Source of the DNA: Deltaproteobacteria bacterium
GTDB lineage: Bacteria; Myxococcota_A; Polyangia; JAAYKL01
Assembly (NCBI GenBank): GCA_016937015.1
Contig: JAFGWT010000424.1
Location: 1-40,938 of the forward strand
DNA length: 40,938 bases
Direction of reading: 5' to 3'
A program made the translations under genes and the position numbers. Position 1 is the stretch's first letter, and each line of letters opens with the position of its first letter. Of the stretch, positions 9,748-17,607 are shown in pieces. The notes beneath the pieces are model-generated. The model was not told the origin of the DNA. It was given only the letters and a program-made list of their open reading frames with translations, and did not search any database.

Positions 9748-10364
9748 TTTGAATTCTCCTGCGGTAGTATGCTTTCGCAAAAGTGACCAACGGTAGCTCG
9801 TATATAAACATCGTCATCCCGGTTGTCCGACTGGGATAATATTCTGGAAAAAAATACCCTGCCCTGCATGGCGCCCATCAGGTTCATCGCCAGTATCTCC
9901 GCCGACAGATCACTTCGAATCTGACCGTTTTCCTGGGCCCTTAAAATAAATTTTTTGATTCCCGCCAAAACCCGAACCGGCGGCGGATTTTTCATAGCCC
10001 CAAAAATTTTTTCAGGCGCTATCACGCTGCGCTGGTTGTGGAGTGCGATGATGCGGGGCAGCAGCTCTACCAGCATATTCCACAGACGGGTGAGCATTTC
10101 TTCGAGCTGGGGCCGAAAATCGCCTTGTTTCGGGTGGGTGGCCAGCCAGCTGAGCAAATCCATCACTTTGCTGAAAATGGCTTTGGACGCCAGCGCCGCC
10201 AGAAAAAGATCTTCCTTGGTTTTAAATCGCTTGAACAGCGCTGCCTGCGACAGGCCGATGCGGGCCGCGATTTCGAGAGTGGAAACCTGAGGACCCTTTT
10301 CAAGGAAACAGTCTCGGGCAACTTCCAGAACATCTTCATCAGATATTTTTTTGGGACGGACCAT
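9744..10364 (-). CDS. TetR-family transcriptional regulator of the efflux operon
   Basis: This 206-residue protein has an N-terminal TetR helix-turn-helix (about residues 5-50, VSTLEIAARIGLSQAALFKRFKTKEDLF) and a helical ligand-binding C-terminal domain. The chosen ATG 10364 (MVRPKKIS) has GGAG 5 bases upstream; ORFs starting further up would begin inside the operator. It is the first gene of the efflux operon and its stop overlaps tolC as ATGA. A perfect palindrome 15 bases upstream, next to the -10 box, implies that it represses its own operon and that an efflux substrate probably induces it. The inducer is unknown. Confidence 0.95.
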   Translation of the reverse strand: MVRPKKISDEDVLEVARDCFLEKGPQVSTLEIAARIGLSQAALFKRFKTKEDLFLAALASKAIFSKVMDLLSWLATHPKQGDFRPQLEEMLTRLWNMLVELLPRIIALHNQRSVIAPEKIFGAMKNPPPVRVLAGIKKFILRAQENGQIRSDLSAEILAMNLMGAMQGRVFFSRILSQSDNRDDDVYIRATVGHFCESILPQENSK

Positions 10365-10378
10365 TTGCACTCCATTCA

Positions 10379-10404
10379 TTAGTAAGTGAGCACTCACTTA
10401 CTAA
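10379..10404 (-). promoter_or_regulatory. Palindromic TetR operator
   Basis: Two perfect 12-base inverted arms (TTAGTAAGTGAG and its complement) flank a CA centre. The arrangement and the AGTAAGTGAG half-site are typical of TetR-family operators. The site lies immediately downstream of the tetR -10 box, so a bound repressor would cover the transcription start. Confidence 0.88.
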
Positions 10405-10432
10405 CTATTATTCCGATGCAGAAAAAATGCAA
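10405..10432 (-). promoter_or_regulatory. Sigma-70-like promoter of the tetR-efflux operon
   Basis: On the minus strand, TTGCAT (10432-10427) and TAATAG (10410-10405) are separated by 16 bases. The palindromic operator directly abuts the -10 hexamer. This is a sequence-based prediction only. Confidence 0.6.
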
Positions 10433-10613
10433 CCCATTGGGTCATTTTTTTTTAATGGCTTACCTTTTTCGTCCCGTCGCCGACTTAAACAGTGAGACCG
10501 GAGTCAGCCCGTCGCACCAACGCTCACTTGAGCGACTTAGCGGACGCCACTGGCATCCAATGCGGCAGGCCAATCCGTTCAAACAGTTTCAACTGAATAT
10601 TTTACAGGTCCAG

Positions 10614-12380
10614 ATGACACAGATTAATGGCGAAACAATGCATGACAATGAAGAACTGGTCAGAACCTTTGTGCTGGCCGCGTTTGAAAAAAGGCAACTG
10701 GCGGAACAGATTGATACCCTTTATGAGTCCGTTGACACCCTGGGGGCTACCCTGGACATCGAATCCAAACAGAAGCTGTTCGAAAACACCAGCGATCACA
10801 TGAAAAGGATTGCCGCACGTCTGACGGAAATCGAGCAACAGTTAAACGAGATGCTGCCAGACTTCCTGGCGGCAAGTCAATCTCTCGAAAATGTCGCATC
10901 AGCCAGTCCCCTTTCGGATTCCACCCTTTCTTTCGAAATACCCAAGGGCGAAATACCAAAGGGAATGAAACCGCTGGCCAAAACAACTGCCCCGGGATTG
11001 CCACGGCCTCTGTCGCTGCCAAAGCTGGAACCCGACAAACCAACGCTCATCGCCACAGAACCGGCACCATTGCTAAATGACAATGATGACAAATATCAAT
11101 TCGAAGATGACGAGGACTACGATCTCGCCAATGAGAGTGTTTTTGACCCGCCACTGAACCCGCTGCCCGACACTGCGACCGAATCCGTTGATTCTCTGGA
11201 CGCGTCGGCGCCGCACTCCGATACGCCTGACAACCCTGAGCATACAGATACTTCGCCGGCAACTGATACAAATCAGACAGACGAATCATGGCACAGTGCG
11301 CCCGCAGAAGTCGTATTCGACCCCAAAGCGACAATGCGCTACGGCGCCGACGCGATTGGTCGCAGAACGGATTTTACCGGAAATGACGAGGTTACCAAAG
11401 TAGCCAAATTAAATCTAATCCAAAAACGCCATGACACCGCAACATACGCAACGGCGTGGGAATCAGAAGACAGCCCGCCCGTGGATGACCAGACTGAATC
11501 CGTTGCGCAAGCCGCGCAGATGACCCCGCCCATGGCGGACGAGCCACCCACCGACCTTGCAAACCTGCTGGAACCGGAAGACGAGACAAGCCCGGTGGAA
11601 ACCGATGACAGCGCAGACGCGTCGGATACTGACCTGTCCTTTCAGAATGGCACAAACCGGGACGAAAATATTCTTTTCTGGAAACAGAGTCCAGGCTCGG
11701 AAGACCCCTTGAACACTGCGCTGCATGCGTCCCAGTCCATTCAACCGTCCCCGGAAAACACCAAGCCGGACCCCATTGAAATGACAGTGGCCAACAGGGA
11801 GCATCAATTCGTTCTGAGTAGAATTCCATCCCTCTTCCCAGGGGGAACCATGTCATCTCTTGAGCAGTTCAGCGGAATCGACGACGCTTTGGACCATATC
11901 CAGAGTTTGGAGGATACGGAAGAAGATGCCGATGAAGGAGTGGTCGAAACCGAAATGGCAATTGACGAGGACACCTCGAATGATGTCGCCACTGACGCTG
12001 ACAGTGCACTCGGCAGTGCCGCATATGGCATCGATGTTGAGGTTGCCCTGGCGAAGCCCGACGACGAAACCGCAACGGATGTCCGTTTGGATGACGACTC
12101 TGATGACAGTCACAGTGTCATTGATAATTCGGATGATGACTCGAATGACACCGACGAAGTGGCCCAAATGGAGAACGCCTTTGAAAGCGAACTGTATGAA
12201 ATGCTCGACCTGCATGCACCTGCATCCACCTCCCTTGCGCCAAACATCGAAAAGCAAACCCTGATTGGCCTCGGGCAGACCACAGTCGACACTGGCGAGA
12301 CAGGCTACCTTGACGCGTCCGTCGACACGCACAATACGCAGTTTGACCCTGAAACCAACAAGGATAGTCAACAAGGATAA
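10614..12380 (+). CDS. Long acidic, largely disordered protein, first gene of the VWA-MinD operon
   Basis: I do not recognise this 588-residue protein. Residues about 1-85 form a charged helical or coiled-coil segment (LAAFEKRQLAEQIDTLYESVD, HMKRIAARLTEIEQQLNEML). The rest is low-complexity and very rich in Asp/Glu/Ser/Thr, consistent with a disordered scaffold. Two better-conserved-looking islands are TMRYGADAIGRRTDF near residue 240 and EKQTLIGLGQTT close to the C-terminus. There is no signal peptide or membrane helix, so it is probably cytoplasmic. The frame is open from 10386, but those 76 residues look non-coding and overlap the divergent promoter; ATG 10614 has AGG 5 bases upstream and ATG 10638 is an alternative. 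Three more genes follow closely, and its TLIGLG motif recurs in the VWA protein's tail. Confidence 0.72.
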   Translation: MTQINGETMHDNEELVRTFVLAAFEKRQLAEQIDTLYESVDTLGATLDIESKQKLFENTSDHMKRIAARLTEIEQQLNEMLPDFLAASQSLENVASASPLSDSTLSFEIPKGEIPKGMKPLAKTTAPGLPRPLSLPKLEPDKPTLIATEPAPLLNDNDDKYQFEDDEDYDLANESVFDPPLNPLPDTATESVDSLDASAPHSDTPDNPEHTDTSPATDTNQTDESWHSAPAEVVFDPKATMRYGADAIGRRTDFTGNDEVTKVAKLNLIQKRHDTATYATAWESEDSPPVDDQTESVAQAAQMTPPMADEPPTDLANLLEPEDETSPVETDDSADASDTDLSFQNGTNRDENILFWKQSPGSEDPLNTALHASQSIQPSPENTKPDPIEMTVANREHQFVLSRIPSLFPGGTMSSLEQFSGIDDALDHIQSLEDTEEDADEGVVETEMAIDEDTSNDVATDADSALGSAAYGIDVEVALAKPDDETATDVRLDDDSDDSHSVIDNSDDDSNDTDEVAQMENAFESELYEMLDLHAPASTSLAPNIEKQTLIGLGQTTVDTGETGYLDASVDTHNTQFDPETNKDSQQG

Positions 12381-12386
12381 TCCGTG

Positions 12387-12749
12387 ATGAATGAGACCGA
12401 ATTCAATGATCCAACCAAACGCATTATCGACGAAGCACTGATGCTGGCGCGAAATACTCATGTCCCCAATTGGCAGGAGCGCATCGCACAAATGGACAGA
12501 CGAGTGGCGCATCTCCACGAACAGGTGCGGCAACAACCGATTGTCCCGACGGAGCTGCAGGATGCTTACCGAAGCGAGATTGACTCACTCACTCTCGAAA
12601 ACATGGCGCTGAAGGCAAAACTGGATCAAACCCGGGAAGCGCTGGAACGCGCCAGGGCTGCTTATAAATCAGAACGGGAACAGACACGCATGCTGCAGAT
12701 TCGGTTAAATGACCTTGAAAAGCGGCTGCTGGAATACCTTGGCCGATAA
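12387..12749 (+). CDS. Small coiled-coil protein
   Basis: This 120-residue protein is predicted to be almost entirely helical, with heptad-like leucines in the second half (IDSLTLENMALKAKLDQTREALERAR...RMLQIRLNDLEKRLLEYLG). It has no signal peptide or membrane segment. It begins 3-6 bases after the acidic protein's stop; AAGGA serves either GTG 12384 or ATG 12387. Its position between the acidic scaffold and the membrane VWA gene suggests an adaptor or oligomerisation role in the same complex, but this rests on context alone. Confidence 0.75.
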   Translation: MNETEFNDPTKRIIDEALMLARNTHVPNWQERIAQMDRRVAHLHEQVRQQPIVPTELQDAYRSEIDSLTLENMALKAKLDQTREALERARAAYKSEREQTRMLQIRLNDLEKRLLEYLGR

Positions 12750-12754
12750 CACAG

Positions 12755-12791
12755 CAGGATATGCGCCACAGGATATGCGCCACAGGATATG
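12755..12791 (+). repeat. Tandemly copied ribosome-binding segment before the VWA gene
   Basis: A 14-base unit containing AGGATATG occurs twice in full, followed by a 9-base third copy. Each copy presents an AGGA followed by an ATG (12761, 12775, 12789). The likely start at 12794 uses the last AGGA, 6 bases upstream. The ATG at 12761 is in frame with it. Confidence 0.85.
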
Positions 12792-12793
12792 AA

Positions 12794-14092
12794 ATGAAAA
12801 ACCGATACACACAGAACACACCCCCCTGGCTCAAATTCGCACTAACGATGGCGGCAATCTGCATTGCCCTGTCGTCCGGGAGAATGGCCAATGCCGACGC
12901 ACAGTACACAGTCGCTTTGACCGACATCATGATTGTGCTGGATTTGTCCGGAAGCATGGGCGCCGAGGAGAATGATGATCGCTTTGATGCGTTTTTCTCA
13001 TGGATTACCGCATTCTCCACGCCAAAGGACAGAGTTGGCATCGTTGCCATGGGCAACGGCTCAAAACTCTTGGCGCCCCTCACTGAATGGGAAAACTTCA
13101 GATTTGCCGATTACCGTAAAAAGCTGAGGCAGCGGGCCAAATACACCGATGTGGCGGCCGGGCTTGAAAACGCATATTACGAACTCAAAAACAATACACG
13201 GGAGAATTCGTCCAGACTCATCATTCTGTTTTCGGATGCCCAAATCGATATGCCCAAAGGCATGTGGGACATGGAGAATTCGCTTCGCTACCTGCATGAC
13301 AGTCTGGTGCCCTCCATGAAGCAGGAACACATCCAGTTACTCGCTGTGGTGCCCGATGGCTTAAAAGCCAATTTTCAACTGCTGCAGGAATTAACCAGCG
13401 CCACCAATGGCGCTTATTTTCGCGGTGTCCCTGGAGACGCAGTGGCCATCAGACAACAGTTTTTCACCCGTGCCAAAACGGTATCGAAGGGCAACCCATC
13501 CACTGGCGTGAAGTCACCCACTGCAACGTCACCTGAACCACTGGACCCATTGCCAAAACCGTCAGTAAAAATTGCAAAGACAGCCCCGCTGCCACACAGT
13601 ACCCAGGGCACTTCGGCCACCCCCGTGGTCAGTGGGCACAATCCCCCCTCATTCGTCACTGAATTCATGGTTCTGGGCGCAATCCTTTTGCTGGGCTTCG
13701 CAATTGTGCTCACTGCAATTGTCATATTATTTAAACGAACCGCGGGAAGCAAAGATGCGCAGGCCGATGAGCTGGTGGATATGCTGCATGAACTGCAGTC
13801 CCTGAAGACCGACGCGCAAAAATCCGCGCTCGACACCGACGTTTTTAACGACAATATCGACGGAGACGATGAACCCGATTTTGGCGAGCCCCAGGACAGA
13901 TTGTCTGTCAGCCTCATTTCACCATTTCTTGACTATCAGGAAGCGCGAGGCGCGATACGCAAACGGCCCGTCGATGAAATTGCGATAAAGCCCGCTTTTT
14001 CAGAAGAGCATACCGGGGACATCAATTTATCCGTCTCAAACATGGAAACGCTTATTGGCACCGGGGTACCGGAGGTGGAGGACAAAAAGTGA
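12794..14092 (+). CDS. Membrane-anchored periplasmic VWA-domain protein
   Basis: This 432-residue protein has an N-terminal hydrophobic signal or anchor (residues 13-29) and a VWA domain (about 44-228) with complete MIDAS residues D50/S52/S54, T118 and D148. A Pro/Thr-rich linker (235-286) follows, then a strong transmembrane helix (290-313) and a charged cytoplasmic tail of ~115 residues ending with METLIGTGVPEVEDKK. The VWA domain should therefore face the periplasm and the tail the cytoplasm. ATG 12794 is chosen for its AGGA spacing; ATG 12761 is an in-frame alternative. Its stop overlaps the MinD-like gene as GTGA, so the two are probably translationally coupled. I infer a trans-envelope role that connects a metal-dependent ligand-binding domain to cytoplasmic partners. 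Confidence 0.88.
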   Translation: MKNRYTQNTPPWLKFALTMAAICIALSSGRMANADAQYTVALTDIMIVLDLSGSMGAEENDDRFDAFFSWITAFSTPKDRVGIVAMGNGSKLLAPLTEWENFRFADYRKKLRQRAKYTDVAAGLENAYYELKNNTRENSSRLIILFSDAQIDMPKGMWDMENSLRYLHDSLVPSMKQEHIQLLAVVPDGLKANFQLLQELTSATNGAYFRGVPGDAVAIRQQFFTRAKTVSKGNPSTGVKSPTATSPEPLDPLPKPSVKIAKTAPLPHSTQGTSATPVVSGHNPPSFVTEFMVLGAILLLGFAIVLTAIVILFKRTAGSKDAQADELVDMLHELQSLKTDAQKSALDTDVFNDNIDGDDEPDFGEPQDRLSVSLISPFLDYQEARGAIRKRPVDEIAIKPAFSEEHTGDINLSVSNMETLIGTGVPEVEDKK

Positions 14093-15006
14093 CGTACTCA
14101 AAAAAACCGGCAATTATTCCCGTAGCAGGCGGCAAAGGCGGCATTGGCAAAAGCATCATCGCAGCCAACATCGCAGTGACCCTGGCATCACAGGGGCACG
14201 AAGTGGTTGCCATGGATCTGGATTTGGGTGCTTCCAATCTGCACGCCATTTTCGGCATTCGAAACTCGGAAAAGAATATCATGAACTTTGCGACGAGCCA
14301 CGATCTCAACCTTGAGGACATGGTACTCCCCACCAAATACAGCGGCACGAGAATCATTTGCGGCGCAGCCAATATTGCCGGAGCGGCCGACATTTCCGCA
14401 AGCCAAAAACTGCGAATCATCCACAGCATTGAAACCCTGCAGTGCGATTACATCATTCTGGATTTGGGCGCCGGCAGTTCATTCAACGTGACTGATTTTT
14501 TTCTCACCGGCGAACAGGGCGTTATCGTTATCGTGCCGGAAATCACGTCGCTGATGGATGCCTACAGTTTTTTAAAAACCACATTGTACAGGCGTCTCCA
14601 GATGGAGTGGCAACACGATCCGGATATTCGAAATCTGGTTGAACAGTTCAAAAACCCCAAAAACGAAATGCATATGCAGACAACCGAAGATTTACTCAGA
14701 GCGGTCCGCCGCGTAAATGAGCAGACCGAGCAGCAAATGCGGCTTCAGCTGCAGGGCTACGGAGTAAAAGTGGTTGTGAACAAAGTGCGTCAGAAAAAGG
14801 ATTTTCAGGTTGTGCGAACCATTCAACAGCTGGCACTGAAAAACCTCAATCTGTCGGTGTATAACGCGGGATACGTGCCATACGATCCGACGGTCGAACA
14901 TTCCGTCAATCAAATGGTTCCCTTTGTTCAGGCGTTTCCCCAAAGCGCCGCCACATACCAGATGGGCCAGCTCGCCAAATCCCTCACCGCAACCCCTGCG
15001 GCATAA
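14089..15006 (+). CDS. MinD/ParA/FlhG-like P-loop ATPase
   Basis: This 305-residue ATPase has the deviant Walker A motif GGKGGIGKS at residues 11-19, switch region DLDLGASNLHAIFG, and Walker B-like YIILDLGAG, so it belongs to the MinD/FlhG/ParA class. These proteins dimerise on ATP and position complexes on membrane or nucleoid. The C-terminal half (MRLQLQGYGVKVVVNKV...YVPYDPTVEHSV) fits the MinD/FlhG group better than plasmid ParA. The GTG start at 14089 overlaps the VWA stop by 4 bases, with GGAGG upstream. No MinC/MinE or flagellar gene is nearby. It may position or switch the VWA/acidic-protein complex; that role is inferred from the operon. Confidence 0.9.
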   Translation: MTYSKKPAIIPVAGGKGGIGKSIIAANIAVTLASQGHEVVAMDLDLGASNLHAIFGIRNSEKNIMNFATSHDLNLEDMVLPTKYSGTRIICGAANIAGAADISASQKLRIIHSIETLQCDYIILDLGAGSSFNVTDFFLTGEQGVIVIVPEITSLMDAYSFLKTTLYRRLQMEWQHDPDIRNLVEQFKNPKNEMHMQTTEDLLRAVRRVNEQTEQQMRLQLQGYGVKVVVNKVRQKKDFQVVRTIQQLALKNLNLSVYNAGYVPYDPTVEHSVNQMVPFVQAFPQSAATYQMGQLAKSLTATPAA

Positions 15007-15079
15007 ACGACATAGCCCCAACGATCTTTCATTTGCAAAAATTCAGTGATGCACTGTCGGAAACGCAACTCAAATTACG

Positions 15080-16222
15080 TCATTCAACGATGATGATCTC
15101 ATCCTCACTACAGGCGAGTCGGACACCAATATTGCCGATTTCGCCGGCTTCCAGACTGGTGCATTGCCTGCTGCAGAACCGGATAGTGGTATGGGCGGCA
15201 CTGGTCCATGTCCAGCCGTCTCCGTTTTTGCAGTCATCATCCCGGGCGATTTGCTGTCCATCCAGATATACAAGCACCCAATCGTAATCAATATCGGGAT
15301 TTTGAAATGTGCCAACCTGAAATTCGCAGCTGACCACAACTGTTTCGGCAATCTGCGCAAGCGCCGCTTTCAGCTGTTCGCCGTCGTCAGCCTGAAGGTA
15401 TGTACTGAAAACCGTCCCTCCCGCCGCGGCAATGGCGTTCAGTTGTGCAGGGTCTATGCCCTGTCCAAATCCAATCACAATGGTGCGAATGCCATGCTCA
15501 TTCAACAGCTGTGTCGTCACCGCGGCAAGTTCAGCGGCTGACGCCCCCACATCCTGTCTGAACTGTCCATCCGCACTGCAGGTATCCATCCCATCCGAAA
15601 TTATCACCAGATAGCTGCCGGCGCTGCCGTTCAGGAACACAGGCGCATACGCCGCACTCGTATAGTTGCGCATGGCCAGAAGCAGTGGTGTGGCGGCACT
15701 GGGTTCCCACCTGCTCAGTTCGTTAATAATGGTGCCACCGTTATTCGGCGCCACGTCATGCACGACCGAGTTGCCAACAGTACACATTTCGCCGTCATTT
15801 GAGGTTGCCCTTGAAAACAAATCAAGACCAAAACTGATTTCACTGTCGTAGTTCGTCACCATTTCGGTAATGGCGTCAATGGACAGCGACCATTTGTTAT
15901 TCTCATTCATGGATCGCGATTTGTCTTCAAGCAGCATCACGCGGGTCTCAACCTGGCTCACATCGCTGGAAATACTTTCACAGGCGACAAAATCGCCGTC
16001 ATTGCCTCCGGAGACAATCTCGCCCGACGCATCGCCAATGCCTCCCACCAGGCTTTCATCACCACCCTCATCACCCACTGTCACATCCCCCTGGGCACCG
16101 CTGCCAAAGCCCGAAGTGATTTCGGGATTGCCACCGTCATCGTCGCCACTCGATTTGTCGCTGCACGCCAGAAAGGCGAAAACGGCAAATGGGAACAGAA
16201 GTCTGAACAGATGGTTTTTCAT
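15080..16222 (-). CDS. VWA-domain lipoprotein
   Basis: This 380-residue protein starts with a lipoprotein signal ending in the lipobox AFLAC (acylated Cys ~residue 20) and an acidic/Gly-rich spacer. The VWA domain has MIDAS residues in LEDKSRSM, the Thr in AATPLLLAM and the Asp in ISDGMDTC. A C-terminal Cys-rich region follows (VSCEFQVG...FCSRQCTSLEAGEIGNIGVRLAC), whose cysteines probably pair as disulphides. The start is ATG 16222, with AGGAG 7 bases upstream, rather than the longer ORF. The family is common in Myxococcota-like genomes. Ser at +2 after the lipid Cys predicts outer-membrane retention under the E. coli rule. It is convergent with the MinD operon, and its ligand is unknown. Confidence 0.9.
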   Translation of the reverse strand: MKNHLFRLLFPFAVFAFLACSDKSSGDDDGGNPEITSGFGSGAQGDVTVGDEGGDESLVGGIGDASGEIVSGGNDGDFVACESISSDVSQVETRVMLLEDKSRSMNENNKWSLSIDAITEMVTNYDSEISFGLDLFSRATSNDGEMCTVGNSVVHDVAPNNGGTIINELSRWEPSAATPLLLAMRNYTSAAYAPVFLNGSAGSYLVIISDGMDTCSADGQFRQDVGASAAELAAVTTQLLNEHGIRTIVIGFGQGIDPAQLNAIAAAGGTVFSTYLQADDGEQLKAALAQIAETVVVSCEFQVGTFQNPDIDYDWVLVYLDGQQIARDDDCKNGDGWTWTSAAHTTIRFCSRQCTSLEAGEIGNIGVRLACSEDEIIIVE

Positions 16223-16517
16223 TTTTTTCTCCTGTCTTAATAAAACGTGAAACGGTCTGTTTATGCATGGGCGGATCGCTTTTTTTAATCTTGCCATTGG
16301 CCCAACGCATTCGCAACACGGATTACATCAGCAGGCAAATATCTGCCCCAAACAGGGTCCGGGTGTAGTTGTGGGAAACGTTCGTGCTGCACACCTTTTT
16401 AAAGGGTGCCAGTGGCCGGTTTTCGGGAAAGTCGACCGCGGAAAACTTTATTTAAAACAGCGATTTCCAAATAAACCAACGGACACCGGTTGCCATCGCC
16501 GCTGCTTTCGCTGCGCG

Positions 16518-17510
16518 TCACGACGTCTGCGGATGCGCTCTGATAAAATCAATCAATTCGCAAATTGTTGTAAACGCGATGGCACAGGTGGAATCCGCTG
16601 CGCCATAAAATATGGCAATCCGCCCGGTATCGGGGTCCTGAACGCTGGCGCACGGAAAACAAACGTTGGGTACAAAACCGATTTCCTCGTATGGCGCCTG
16701 GGGTGTCAGTATAAACTCGGAGGTATCCGCTATCACCCTGGACGGATTGTCCAAATCGAGCAGCGCGGCCCCCATGCTGTATACAAAGCCGTTACAGGTA
16801 GTGGATACCCCGTGATAAATCATCAGCCATCCCTCACTGGTTTCAATGGGGATTGGCCCCGCGCCAATTTTCGTGGCCTTCCACCAGCCTTTGGTTGTTG
16901 ACATCACATGTCGATGTTTTCCCCAGAACACCATGTCGGGACTTTCAGACAGAAAAATATCTCCAAAAGGGGTATGGCCGTTGTCGCTGGGACGATTCAA
17001 CATAACAAAATTGCCATTGATTTTTCTGGGAAACAGCACGCCGTTGCGATTAAACGGCAGGTATGCATTCTCCATCCGGAAAAAGGTTTTAAAGTCCAGT
17101 GTTCGGGCCACGCCGATGGTGGGACCATGATAGTCGCTGCACCAGGTAATGTAATAGGTGTGGTCAATCTGAACGAGACGCGGGTCATATCCGTAACTCA
17201 CACAATCGGCATCGCTGCCGTCCTCGTGTATAAAATGAATAATATCTTCGTCCAAATCCCAGTTAATGCCGTCTTTGGACCGGCCCAGGTGAAGTTTGGG
17301 AAATCCGTCTTTGTGGTCCGCTCGAAACACGCCGATATACCCGTCGCCATAAGGAAGTAACGCGCTGTTGAATACCCGATCGCTGCAACGCAACGGATTT
17401 CGACCAATCACCGGATTACCATCATAGCGCCAAACCGGATCCGCACACCCGGCCGGCTTCTCCTGCCAGGGCATGTTCGGCAGCGGATTTCCTTTTATCT
17501 GGTATGACAT
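16518..17510 (-). CDS. GH130 family beta-mannoside phosphorylase-like enzyme
   Basis: This 330-residue, five-bladed beta-propeller type enzyme matches GH130. Family-like segments are RCSDRVFNSALLPYGDGYIGVFRADHK, DPRLVQIDHTYYITWCSDYHGPTIGVART, GDIFLSESPDMVFWGKHRHV and KIGAGPIPIETSEGWLMIYHG. Known GH130 enzymes phosphorolyse beta-1,4-mannosyl-glucose or mannooligosaccharides in the cytoplasm to give mannose 1-phosphate, or hydrolyse beta-1,2-mannosides. There is no signal peptide, which fits an intracellular role. It lies about 97 bases downstream of a LacI-type regulator on the same strand, which suggests sugar-controlled expression. It would process mannan or glucomannan fragments; the exact subfamily cannot be set by eye. 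Confidence 0.9.
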   Translation of the reverse strand: MSYQIKGNPLPNMPWQEKPAGCADPVWRYDGNPVIGRNPLRCSDRVFNSALLPYGDGYIGVFRADHKDGFPKLHLGRSKDGINWDLDEDIIHFIHEDGSDADCVSYGYDPRLVQIDHTYYITWCSDYHGPTIGVARTLDFKTFFRMENAYLPFNRNGVLFPRKINGNFVMLNRPSDNGHTPFGDIFLSESPDMVFWGKHRHVMSTTKGWWKATKIGAGPIPIETSEGWLMIYHGVSTTCNGFVYSMGAALLDLDNPSRVIADTSEFILTPQAPYEEIGFVPNVCFPCASVQDPDTGRIAIFYGAADSTCAIAFTTICELIDFIRAHPQTS

Positions 17511-17582
17511 ATCGATTTGTGTCCTTTGTTAAAGCAGTCAACCTGCAAAAGCGCATTCAACCGGCAAGGCGCCAACCCGGTT

Positions 17583-17599
17583 AAAATGAATCGCATTTT
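17583..17599 (-). promoter_or_regulatory. Possible LacI-type operator upstream of GH130
   Basis: A 17-base inverted repeat (AAAATG arms around a 5-base AATCG centre) lies between the lacI stop and the GH130 start. Size and symmetry suit a LacI-family operator, but no second copy was found to support it. Confidence 0.3.
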
Positions 17600-17607
17600 C
17601 ATTCCTG

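Noticed and set aside
10386-10613. N-terminal extension of the acidic protein
   Set aside because: These 76 residues overlap the divergent tetR promoter, lack protein-like features, and a better start lies at 10614.
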